Below, one piece after another: positions 1 through 6,444 of a stretch of DNA of 6,884 bases. The number at the start of each line of letters is the position of its first letter. Position 1 is the first letter of the stretch. The translations under genes and the position numbers were made by a program. The notes beneath the pieces were generated by a model. It did not search any database and was not told where the DNA came from. It was given only the letters and a program-made list of their open reading frames with translations. Source of the DNA: PWND01 sp964614525. Lineage in GTDB: Bacteria; Bacteroidota; Bacteroidia; Bacteroidales; UBA7960. The stretch lies in the NCBI GenBank assembly GCA_964614525.1, contig CAZTPA010000112.1, forward strand, positions 1-6,884, written 5' to 3'.

Positions 1-60
1 ACTTTAAACTTCCTTTCCCAAAATCACCACCACTGTATTAAACCACTTGTTGTTTTTTCT

Positions 61-68
61 TAGTTTTG
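61..68 (+). promoter_or_regulatory. Candidate Bacteroidota -7 promoter box for the DUF2891 gene
   Basis: The octamer TAGTTTTG matches the Bacteroidota sigma-ABfr -7 consensus TAnnTTTG and lies 17 bases before the ATG at 86. Transcription would start about 10 bases before the start codon. No convincing TTTG -33 box lies 19-21 bases upstream; the TTG triplets at 47-52 are too close. In an AT-rich genome a match of this quality can occur by chance, so this is a weak call. Confidence 0.3.
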
Positions 69-85
69 CATTATTATAAAAAAAT

Positions 86-1183
86 ATGATTATGAAAACT
101 TTCATGCTATTTCTTTTTCTGTTTGCGTTGGTAGGACTATCGTCATGTTCACATGATAATGATAATGTTGAAGTCAGTTTACCTGATTTCAATATTGAAA
201 AGGCGCAGTATTTATATCAATTTGCTTTTAATTGCATTGATAAGGAATATCCCAATAAGCCGGGACATGTTCTGGGAAACGAAAGCTATTTGAAACCTCC
301 AAGAGTTTTGCATCCTGCTTTTTACGGCTGTTTCGACTGGCACTCATCTGTTCATGGGCACTGGACTTTGGTGAATATCTTAAAAAGGTTTCCGGAAATT
401 GAATACAAGGATGATATAGTGGCTAAACTCCAGGCAAATATTACAGTTGAGAACATTAAACAAGAGATACTTTATTTTGATGATGAACATAATAAGAATT
501 TTCAACGCACTTATGGTTGGGCATGGTTGCTCAAACTTGATGAAGCTCTTCGCGAATGGGATAATCCTGTGGGTGAAGATTTGCGCAAAATTCTGCAACC
601 ATTATCGGATATGATAGCCGACAAATTTATAGACTTCCTGGATGTTTTAAATTATCCGATACGTGTTGGTGAGCATCCAAATACAGCCTTTGGGATGTCT
701 TTTGCATATGATTACGCCAAAAAGTACAATCCGGAATTAGCTTCAAAAATTGAAGAAAAGGCAAGAATTTATTATTTCAATGATGAAAATTGTCCTTTAT
801 CATGGGAGCCCGGTGGTTTCGATTTTCTTTCACCATGCCTGCAGGAAGCCTCGCTAATGCTGAAAATTTTACCAAAAGATGAATATAAAGAATGGTTGCA
901 AAAATTTTTGCCTGACTTTGAAGTAAATCCGGATAAATATATGGAACCTGCAATTGTGCCGGACCCTAGTGATGGAAAGTTAGCTCATCTTGACGGACTT
1001 AATTTCAGCCGAGCATGGTGTTTGTTTGAGATGGGACATACACTGCAAAATAATAAAATGCTGAAGTTGGGCAAAGAGCATTTCGATTTTAGTTATGAAA
1101 AAATGGATACTGAGGAGTATGCCGGTTCGCACTGGCTTGCTTCATTTGCTACTTATGCGCTTATAAAGGGAATGAGGAAGTAG
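86..1183 (+). CDS. DUF2891-family lipoprotein, function unknown
   Basis: A 365-residue protein that I recognise as DUF2891; the family has no function known to me. The N-terminus is a lipoprotein signal: MIMK, a hydrophobic stretch at residues 5-18, then a lipobox L18-S19-S20-C21. The mature protein should therefore be lipid-anchored in the envelope, with Ser at +2 and an acidic/Asn linker after it. Family motifs follow in order: HPAFYGCFDWHSSVHGHW (76-93, with D84, H86, H90, H92), YGWAW (143-147), HPNTAFG (197-203), WEPGGFDFLSP (240-250), HLDGLN (301-306) and SHWLASFA (348-355). The recurring Trp, Asp and His motifs along an all-helical chain would suit an alpha-barrel enzyme, but that is inference. 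The start could be Met1 (86) or Met3 (92); both leave a valid signal peptide. Length looks complete. A 222-bp gap to accD argues against co-transcription with the biotin-enzyme cluster. Confidence 0.92.
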   Translation: MIMKTFMLFLFLFALVGLSSCSHDNDNVEVSLPDFNIEKAQYLYQFAFNCIDKEYPNKPGHVLGNESYLKPPRVLHPAFYGCFDWHSSVHGHWTLVNILKRFPEIEYKDDIVAKLQANITVENIKQEILYFDDEHNKNFQRTYGWAWLLKLDEALREWDNPVGEDLRKILQPLSDMIADKFIDFLDVLNYPIRVGEHPNTAFGMSFAYDYAKKYNPELASKIEEKARIYYFNDENCPLSWEPGGFDFLSPCLQEASLMLKILPKDEYKEWLQKFLPDFEVNPDKYMEPAIVPDPSDGKLAHLDGLNFSRAWCLFEMGHTLQNNKMLKLGKEHFDFSYEKMDTEEYAGSHWLASFATYALIKGMRK

Positions 1184-1313
1184 TCAATGAATACTGTAAA
1201 AAGAATCACTTGCCCGCCTATTGTGTTGAAAATCAATTGATAAATAAACATTAGAGGTTAAATAAAGCAAAAAATATAATACTGTTTGAATTTTATTGTA
1301 TTTTTATCTCTTA

Positions 1314-1368
1314 AACTTTTTGCGAGAATATTTCGAATTGCGTATTACTTATTTATATGCAAAAAGTT
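1314..1368. repeat. Perfect 10-bp inverted repeat in the accD leader
   Basis: AACTTTTTGC at 1314-1323 is the exact reverse complement of GCAAAAAGTT at 1359-1368, with 35 bases between them. The right arm ends 37 bases before the accD start codon. The loop contains a small TTCGAA palindrome at 1332-1337. The arms could form a leader hairpin, act as paired protein-binding half-sites, or be a weak end to the upstream DUF2891 transcript. No U-tract follows, so it is not a classical terminator. No -7/-33 promoter pair could be placed confidently in 1184-1405, which is otherwise AT-rich sequence without an ORF or RNA gene that I can support. Confidence 0.4.
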
Positions 1369-1405
1369 AGCGGGATTTTAAAAATATTTTATATAATTAT
1401 CAATT

Positions 1406-2233
1406 ATGGCTTGGTATAAAAAAGAAGAAGTTGAAAAGAAAACTGTAAGAAAGAGTTTGTGGGTGAAATGTAAAAAATGTGGCTTCCATATCTACGAAAG
1501 TGAATGGATAAAAAAACTGCATGTTTGTCCTAATTGCAATTTTCATGGCAGTATTACTTCATGGGACAGAATAAATCTTTTGTTTGATAAGGGTTCCTTT
1601 AAAGAATTGTATGCAAATATTTCGCCTGTTGATTCTTTGGGTTTTATAGATTTGAAGGGTAGCTATAAGGATAAGTTTGAAGCGAACAAGAAAAAATCAG
1701 GACTCTCGGAGGCTGTTGTTGCAGGCCATGGTAAGATAAACGGAATTGAGGCAGCTACTGCAGTGATGGATTTTCGTTTTCTCGGTGGGAGTCTTGGCAG
1801 TGCTACCGGTGAAAAAATTCTGCGTGCTGCAAATTATGCTTATGAGAATAATATTCCATATATAGTCTTCTCCGAATCCGGTGGCGCAAGAATGCAGGAA
1901 GGTGTATTGTCACTTATGCAGATGGCCAAAACTTGTTCAGGGATTGCTAAGCTTAATAAGAAAAACATTCCTTATATATCAGTTATTGCTAATCCCACTA
2001 CAGGAGGTGTTACAGCCAGTTATGCCATGATGGGTGATATAAATATCTCTGAACCATTCGCTGTTATTGGCTTTGCAGGGAGAAGAGTTATTGAACAGAC
2101 TATTGGTGAAAAATTACCTGATGACTTTCAAACAGCAGAATATTTGCTAGAGCATGGCTTTGTTGATTCTATCGTAAATAGAAAAGACCTGAAAGATTAT
2201 CTCAGCAATGTTTTGAGTTATTATAATCGTTAA
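1406..2233 (+). CDS. accD: Acetyl-CoA carboxyltransferase subunit beta (AccD)
   Basis: The beta half of the cytoplasmic acetyl-CoA carboxyltransferase, which together with AccA moves CO2 from carboxybiotin on BCCP to acetyl-CoA to make malonyl-CoA for fatty acid synthesis. Its 275 residues are a little short of the E. coli protein. The N-terminal zinc ribbon is intact: C22-x2-C25, 15 residues, C41-x2-C44, the same spacing as E. coli AccD. The crotonase-like core shows GGSLGSATGEK (127-137), SESGGARMQE (156-165), NPTTGGVTAS (196-205) and IGFAGRRVIEQT (221-232). In the last motif Arg226 replaces the Pro I expect (FAGPR). It is the first gene of a same-strand cluster, with accA starting 26 bases after the stop. 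No Shine-Dalgarno precedes the ATG, only A/T-rich sequence. The zinc ribbon separates it from propionyl-CoA carboxylase beta subunits. Confidence 0.96.
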   Translation: MAWYKKEEVEKKTVRKSLWVKCKKCGFHIYESEWIKKLHVCPNCNFHGSITSWDRINLLFDKGSFKELYANISPVDSLGFIDLKGSYKDKFEANKKKSGLSEAVVAGHGKINGIEAATAVMDFRFLGGSLGSATGEKILRAANYAYENNIPYIVFSESGGARMQEGVLSLMQMAKTCSGIAKLNKKNIPYISVIANPTTGGVTASYAMMGDINISEPFAVIGFAGRRVIEQTIGEKLPDDFQTAEYLLEHGFVDSIVNRKDLKDYLSNVLSYYNR

Positions 2234-2259
2234 TTTTTGATTTTTTAAAATACCGAAAA

Positions 2260-3129
2260 ATGGCAAAAAATACTTCATATAAAGGCAGAAAAGCGCAGGA
2301 GACCAAGGCAAAGAAAATGCATAATGGCAAAACAGCATGGGAAATTGTAATGATTAGCCGGCATCACAAACGTCCTGTAATGCAGGATTATATTTCATTA
2401 GTATTTGACAACTTTATTGAATTGCACGGCGATAGGTATTACGCTGATGATCTTGCTATTGTTGGTGGTTTTGCTGAGATTGGCGGACAGAAACTTATGC
2501 TGATAGGACATAATAAAGGTAAAGATACAAATGAAAATATTGAGAGAAATTTTGGAATGGCCCGCCCCGAAGGTTATCGTAAAGCGCTTAGATTAATGAG
2601 GCTGGCAGAACGTTTTAACCTGCCTATAGTTACAATCATTGATACACCCGGCGCATTTCCGGGTATGGAAGCAGAACAACGTGGACAAGCAGAATCTATA
2701 GCTAAGAATATTACAGAAATGGCAAAAATTGAGGTTCCTATTGTTGCTGTTGTTGTTGGTGAAGGTGGTAGTGGTGGCGCTCTGGGAATTGGAGTGGGCG
2801 ATAAGATTCTTATGTTGTCAAATGCTATTTATTCTGTGATTTCTCCGGAAGGTTGCGCTTCTATTTTGTGGAGAGACGCCAAATATGCTCCGGATGCTGC
2901 TGAAGCTTTAAATATTACTGCTGATTCGCTCCTGCAACTTGGTGTAATCGATGAAATTATTCCGGAACCTAATGATGGAGCTCATACTGATTATAAAAAA
3001 ACAGCGGAGGCATTTAAAAACACTGTATTGAAGAATCTTAAATCATTGAGAAACTTATCAGTTGATAAATTGTTAGATAATAGAGCCGATAAATATGCCG
3101 CAATGGGTAAGTTTTCAATGGATAATTAA
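2260..3129 (+). CDS. accA: Acetyl-CoA carboxyltransferase subunit alpha (AccA), short N-terminus
   Basis: Partner of AccD in the carboxyltransferase half-reaction of acetyl-CoA carboxylase. The core aligns closely with E. coli AccA: ELHGDRYYADDLAIVGG, RNFGMARPEGYRKALRLM, DTPGAFPG (128-135), the oxyanion-type loop GEGGSGGALGIGVGD (167-181), SPEGCASILW (195-204) and the late IPEP motif. At 289 residues it is about 30 shorter than E. coli AccA. The shortfall is at the front: the conserved TAW motif is at 25-27 rather than near 60, and the usual LDFE...P...LE helical region is replaced by a short Lys-rich tail (KNTSYKGRKAQETKAKK). The reading frame upstream meets a stop at 2224-2226 with no ATG between, so this is not a misplaced start. 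It follows accD by 26 bases and the biotin-bearing gene starts 66 bases downstream. Confidence 0.96.
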   Translation: MAKNTSYKGRKAQETKAKKMHNGKTAWEIVMISRHHKRPVMQDYISLVFDNFIELHGDRYYADDLAIVGGFAEIGGQKLMLIGHNKGKDTNENIERNFGMARPEGYRKALRLMRLAERFNLPIVTIIDTPGAFPGMEAEQRGQAESIAKNITEMAKIEVPIVAVVVGEGGSGGALGIGVGDKILMLSNAIYSVISPEGCASILWRDAKYAPDAAEALNITADSLLQLGVIDEIIPEPNDGAHTDYKKTAEAFKNTVLKNLKSLRNLSVDKLLDNRADKYAAMGKFSMDN

Positions 3130-3130
3130 A

Positions 3131-3170
3131 ACTCCGTGCATCTCCGTGCTCTCTGTGTCTCCGTGGTTTA
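3131..3170 (+). repeat. CTCYGTG repeat island between accA and the oadA-type gene
   Basis: Four copies of CTCYGTG start at 3132, 3142, 3151 and 3159, so the unit spacing shrinks from 10 to 9 to 8 bases. The last copy runs into GGTTTAAA and an A-tract. The block begins two bases after the accA stop codon and is visibly richer in G+C than its surroundings. The motif resembles a 'CTCCGTGTCTCCGTGGTTTAA' type of dispersed intergenic sequence that I recall from many environmental and Bacteroidota genomes; that recollection cannot be tested here. It has no hairpin potential of note, because the units are direct rather than inverted, and it encodes no start codon. It would be transcribed as part of the operon spacer if the three genes form one mRNA. 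Confidence 0.6.
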
Positions 3171-3195
3171 AAAAAAAATATAAAATTAAAAAACT

Positions 3196-5112
3196 ATGAA
3201 TAAGAAAAATGAAATTTTAAGAATAACAGATACTACTCTTCGTGACGGACATCAATCACTTTGGGCTACCAGGATGAAAACTGATGATATTATGAAGATT
3301 GTTGATACTATTGATAATGTTGGCTATTACTCATTGGAAATGTGGGGAGGAGCAACTTTTGATGTGTGTATCAGGTTTTTATATGAAGATCCATGGGAAA
3401 GATTGCGTTTGATAAAATCTCAGGCTAAAAATACTCCTCTGCAAATGCTTATCAGGGGACAAAATATCGTTGGATATAAAAATTATCCCGACGATTTGGT
3501 TGAAAGATTTATTGAATTGGCTCATGGAAATGGTATTGATATTTTTAGAGTTTTTGATGCTCTAAATGATTCCAGAAATCTTGAAGTGCCTATAAAAGCT
3601 GTTAAAAAATTCGGTGCGCATGCTCAAGGAACACTTTCTTATACTATCAGTCCGGTGCATACCGTAGAAAAATTCGTACAGGATGCCAAGGCACAAGTTG
3701 ATATGGGTATTGATTCGCTCTGTATAAAAGATATGGCAGGATTGCTCTCGCCAACTATGTCTGCTAAACTGGTTAGCGCTTTGAAGAAAGAATTAGATAT
3801 CCCAATTCAAATACATTGTCATGCAACCAGCGGAATGGCCTACTCTGCATACCTGGATGGAGTAAAAGCAGGTGCAGGTGCTGTTGACTGTGCTATATCT
3901 TCTTTGGCAGGTTTTTCTTCCCAGCCGCCTGTGGAGACTATTGTTGCTATGTTTGATGAAACAGATTTTGATGTTAATCTCGATATTGATGCATTACGTA
4001 AAGTAAATAAATATTTTACCGAGCTTACTGTCGCAAGATATAAACCTAAAGGATTTCAGCCAATTATTGATTCTGAAATATTGGTTCACCAGATTCCCGG
4101 CGGAATGATTTCGAATTTTAAATCTCAGCTCGAACAGCAGGGTGCTTCAGATAAAATAACCGAAGCTTTGGAGGAAGTTTCTAAAGTAAGAAAAGATCTT
4201 GGTTATCCGCCGCTTGTTACACCTACTAGTCAAATTGTAGGAACACAGGCAGTTATGAATGTTCTTACAGGCGAAAGATATAAAATGGTACCCCAGGAAG
4301 TGAAGAATTATGTGAAAGGTATGTATGGCCGCTCTCCTGCACCTATTGATGCTAAAATTATCAAAAAAATTCTTGGTAATGAAAAACCAATAGATCACAG
4401 GCCTGCCGATGACTTAAAACCCATTCTGCCTACAGTTACAAAAACCATTACAAAACCGGAACTCGTTAAAAGCGAGGAAGATATTATCTCTTATTGCTTG
4501 TTTCCTGATGTTGCTATGGAATTTTTTAAATGGAGAGAACTTCCCAAAGATAGTCGCCCTAAGTCTCCCGCAGATTTAGAAGTTGAGGATTATGAAAAAG
4601 CGACTGAAGTTTCAAAACCCGGTACTCAAGAGCTCTTATTACATGAAGAAGATTATACGGGAATAAACTCTATTATCGAAAAAGCTGCGCAAATGCGCCT
4701 TGATGAAATTGTAATTAAGAAAGGAGATTTCAACCTTGCTTTAAGATCAGGAAATGGTGTAGCAAGTAAAGATTTTTCTTTTGAAGCAAATGAAAATCAA
4801 AACGCCTCAAATACTGCCGAAAAAGTTGATAAGAAACCAGAAATTAAGAAAAAAGAGGAAGTTATTGAAGCAGTTGACACTATAGATGCTGTTATGAGTG
4901 GAACATTTTACCGTGCAGCCTCAGAAGATAAACCTGCTTTTGTGGAAGAGGGGAAAGTGGTTAAAGCCGGTCAGACAATCTGTATACTGGAGGCTATGAA
5001 GCTTTTTAATGAAATACAATCTCCTTTTAAGTGTAAGATTGTTAAAATACTTATTGAAAACGGTACTAAAGTTACAAAGGGTCAACCTCTTATGGCTGTG
5101 GAAAAACTATAG
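3196..5112 (+). CDS. oadA: OadA/PycB-type carboxyltransferase fused to an AccB-type biotin carrier domain
   Basis: A 638-residue biotin enzyme of the oxaloacetate decarboxylase alpha / pyruvate carboxylase subunit B family. The N-terminal TIM-barrel carboxyltransferase has RDGHQSL (16-22, metal ligand D17), the lysine expected to be carbamylated (K178 in CIKDMAG) and the metal ligands H207 and H209 (HCHATSG). The PYC/OADA domain follows, with IPGGM and VTPTSQIVGTQA (341-352). The C-terminus is unusual. Residues 490-517 resemble the AccB N-terminal segment, 520-560 form a Lys/Glu-rich linker, and 563-638 are a biotinyl domain with EAMKL (biotin on K602, 36 residues from the end). T570 to K602 spans 33 residues, as in E. 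coli AccB, and includes the thumb absent from ordinary OadA carriers. OadB/OadG pump subunits and AccC are not in the window. Supplying carboxybiotin to the adjacent AccDA is the suggested role (inference). A cytoplasmic pyruvate carboxylase B subunit is the alternative. Confidence 0.93.
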   Translation: MNKKNEILRITDTTLRDGHQSLWATRMKTDDIMKIVDTIDNVGYYSLEMWGGATFDVCIRFLYEDPWERLRLIKSQAKNTPLQMLIRGQNIVGYKNYPDDLVERFIELAHGNGIDIFRVFDALNDSRNLEVPIKAVKKFGAHAQGTLSYTISPVHTVEKFVQDAKAQVDMGIDSLCIKDMAGLLSPTMSAKLVSALKKELDIPIQIHCHATSGMAYSAYLDGVKAGAGAVDCAISSLAGFSSQPPVETIVAMFDETDFDVNLDIDALRKVNKYFTELTVARYKPKGFQPIIDSEILVHQIPGGMISNFKSQLEQQGASDKITEALEEVSKVRKDLGYPPLVTPTSQIVGTQAVMNVLTGERYKMVPQEVKNYVKGMYGRSPAPIDAKIIKKILGNEKPIDHRPADDLKPILPTVTKTITKPELVKSEEDIISYCLFPDVAMEFFKWRELPKDSRPKSPADLEVEDYEKATEVSKPGTQELLLHEEDYTGINSIIEKAAQMRLDEIVIKKGDFNLALRSGNGVASKDFSFEANENQNASNTAEKVDKKPEIKKKEEVIEAVDTIDAVMSGTFYRAASEDKPAFVEEGKVVKAGQTICILEAMKLFNEIQSPFKCKIVKILIENGTKVTKGQPLMAVEKL

Positions 5113-5152
5113 TCTTTTAATATAGTCTTTTTATAATATTTTTATAATTTAC

Positions 5153-5188
5153 AAACTCCCCGGTATAATTTCACGGGGAGTTTCTTTT
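5153..5188 (+). terminator. Intrinsic terminator of the accD-accA-oadA cluster
   Basis: AAACTCCCCG at 5153-5162 pairs perfectly with CGGGGAGTTT at 5174-5183 around an 11-base loop, and TTTCTTTT follows. It lies 40 bases after the oadA-type stop codon, between convergent genes. On the opposite strand the stem is followed only by a mixed A/T stretch, so termination of the minus-strand radical SAM transcript here is possible but less clear. Confidence 0.82.
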
Positions 5189-5303
5189 GCCGCTTCATTA
5201 ATTCCTTGCAAAAGAAAAAAAATTTGCAGAGAATAAAGTATCTTATTATTTACAGCAGAATTAGCTTAGCTATTAACAGAAATCTAAAAGTGTAAAATAA
5301 AAT

Positions 5304-6194
5304 TTACAACATTCCCGAACTACTCGGCATAATATTCCTTGGAGTATCAGCTATAGCCCGGTCTATTTGTTCCAGCAATTCAGCCTTGTCTTTAGAAAGA
5401 GTGCCTGCCAGTACCAGGTTGTTAGATACATGATTACTCCTGTATATTACGTTCTCAACATCAATGTTTGCAATAAACAGCTTTAATTCCTCAATAAGCT
5501 CAACTATAGATTGTTGTATATAATCTCCCTTGAAACGATTCTTAAAATGATCTTCTCCAAAAGGTAAACTCAAAGTGAGAGTTGAGAGAAATTTAGGATT
5601 TACTTTATTAATAATTTCAGCGGATTTTAAAGCATGCTGCTCACTATATTTTTTTCCGCCTAATCCATTGAGTATCATTATAGAAGTATCTATTCCTGCA
5701 TTATGTGCTTTTTTAATTCCTTCAACTGTAGAGGAGAAAGTCTCTCCTTTATTTATAAGCTTCAAAAGTTCATCATCGCCGGTTTCAATTCCAATGTAAA
5801 GTAGTTTCAGCCCGGCTTCTCTGAGTTCATTTAATTCATTTTCAGTTTTGCTTAAAATATTTCTGGGCATAGCATAAGAAGAAATACGTTGTAATCTGCC
5901 AAACTGATTATTGATTTCATTTAGAATGGGAAATAGTTTGTCGGCCGATAAAACAAAAGCATCTCCATCGGCAAGAAAAACCTTTTTTACATAACCTTTA
6001 TAATAATCTGCTAGAATTTTTATCTCAGATTTTAAATCTTCAAAGTTTCTTGTTTTAAACGATTTTGAAGTGTACATTTCACAAAAAGCACACTTATTCC
6101 ATGAACAGCCGATAGTTGCTTGTATTATCGCGGATCGTGCTTCTCCTGGTGGGCGAAACAAAGGCTCGTCATAATTTATTGGTTGAAAAAACAT
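5304..6194 (-). CDS. Radical SAM protein with CX4CX2C motif, uncharacterised family
   Basis: A 296-residue radical S-adenosylmethionine enzyme whose substrate I cannot name. The cluster-binding cysteines are C30, C35 and C38 in GCSWNKCAFCEMY, giving CX4CX2C instead of the common CX3CX2C. The lead-in RPPGEARS and the sequence after the cysteines match a widespread uncharacterised radical SAM family that I recall by its pattern 'RPPSEA...GC..N.C.FC.MY..K.F'. Further family landmarks are FLADGDAF (73-80), YIGIETGDDELL (133-144), LNGLGG (175-180) and SNHVSN near the C-terminus. No extra cysteine-rich auxiliary cluster domain or B12-binding domain is present, so it is a minimal cytoplasmic member. 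It is convergent with the biotin-enzyme cluster and stands alone on its strand, so context gives no clue to its role. The start at 6194 keeps the whole family N-terminus. Confidence 0.93.
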   Translation of the reverse strand: MFFQPINYDEPLFRPPGEARSAIIQATIGCSWNKCAFCEMYTSKSFKTRNFEDLKSEIKILADYYKGYVKKVFLADGDAFVLSADKLFPILNEINNQFGRLQRISSYAMPRNILSKTENELNELREAGLKLLYIGIETGDDELLKLINKGETFSSTVEGIKKAHNAGIDTSIMILNGLGGKKYSEQHALKSAEIINKVNPKFLSTLTLSLPFGEDHFKNRFKGDYIQQSIVELIEELKLFIANIDVENVIYRSNHVSNNLVLAGTLSKDKAELLEQIDRAIADTPRNIMPSSSGML

Positions 6195-6208
6195 TTTTTG
6201 ATTTTTTA

Positions 6209-6216
6209 CAAATATA
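6209..6216 (-). promoter_or_regulatory. Candidate Bacteroidota -7 promoter box for the radical SAM gene
   Basis: Read on the minus strand the octamer is TATATTTG, a match to TAnnTTTG, ending 14 bases before the ATG at 6194. It would give a very short leader of roughly 8-10 bases. No TTTG -33 box is present at the expected 19-21 base distance, so this is tentative. Confidence 0.33.
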
Positions 6217-6329
6217 AAAAAAAGCAGTCTTTGTTTTTGATAATGTTTAGAAACACTATGTTTATGCTATCTTCAAAAACAGTATAAATTATTGATTCAT
6301 ATAAAAATACACGCAATTAAATATTTATT

Positions 6330-6337
6330 TAACTTTG
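6330..6337 (+). promoter_or_regulatory. Candidate Bacteroidota -7 promoter box for the TPR gene
   Basis: TAACTTTG matches TAnnTTTG in the divergent intergenic region between the radical SAM and TPR genes. It would give a leader of about 100 bases before the ATG at 6445. There is no clear -33 TTTG partner. The rest of 6195-6444 is AT-rich and shows no ORF or RNA gene that I can support. Confidence 0.27.
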
Positions 6338-6444
6338 AATGCTAATTATGGTAACACTGTTAATTTGAAATATATTTTTTCATATATTGCATTAGTTTTT
6401 CGCTTATCTATAAAGTCTGAATTGGTTTTTTAACTCTGAATTTA

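Noticed and set aside
4..192. 62-codon minus-strand open frame over the start of the DUF2891 gene
   Set aside because: It overlaps the signal peptide region of a well-recognised gene and its translation shows no family features.
380..598. 72-codon minus-strand open frame inside the DUF2891 gene
   Set aside because: It is antisense to conserved DUF2891 motifs and reflects AT-rich composition.
1232..1241. Palindrome ATCAATTGAT after the DUF2891 gene
   Set aside because: It is a single short palindrome with no T-tract and no second copy nearby.
1381..1390. Palindrome AAAATATTTT just before accD
   Set aside because: It is low-complexity A/T sequence, likely by chance.
2147..2338. 63-codon minus-strand open frame across the accD-accA junction
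   Set aside because: It overlaps both conserved genes, with no recognisable product.
3131..3170. CTCCGTG cluster read as a CRISPR array
   Set aside because: The units are only 7 bases with 1-3 base gaps; there are no spacers and no cas genes.
4147..4398. 83-codon minus-strand open frame within the oadA-type gene
   Set aside because: It is antisense to the conserved PYC/OADA domain, and its Phe/Asn/Ile-rich translation is typical of a shadow frame.
5207..5228. TGCAAA / TTTGCA inverted repeat as a terminator for the minus-strand radical SAM gene
   Set aside because: The stem is only 6 bp, the loop is a homopolymer run and no T-tract follows the stem on the minus strand.
5575..5799. 74-codon plus-strand open frame within the radical SAM gene
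   Set aside because: It is antisense to the conserved GIETG and GLGG region of the radical SAM protein.
6369..6388. AATATAT / ATATATT inverted repeat upstream of the TPR gene
   Set aside because: It has 7 bp of A/T only in a very AT-rich region and is expected by chance.
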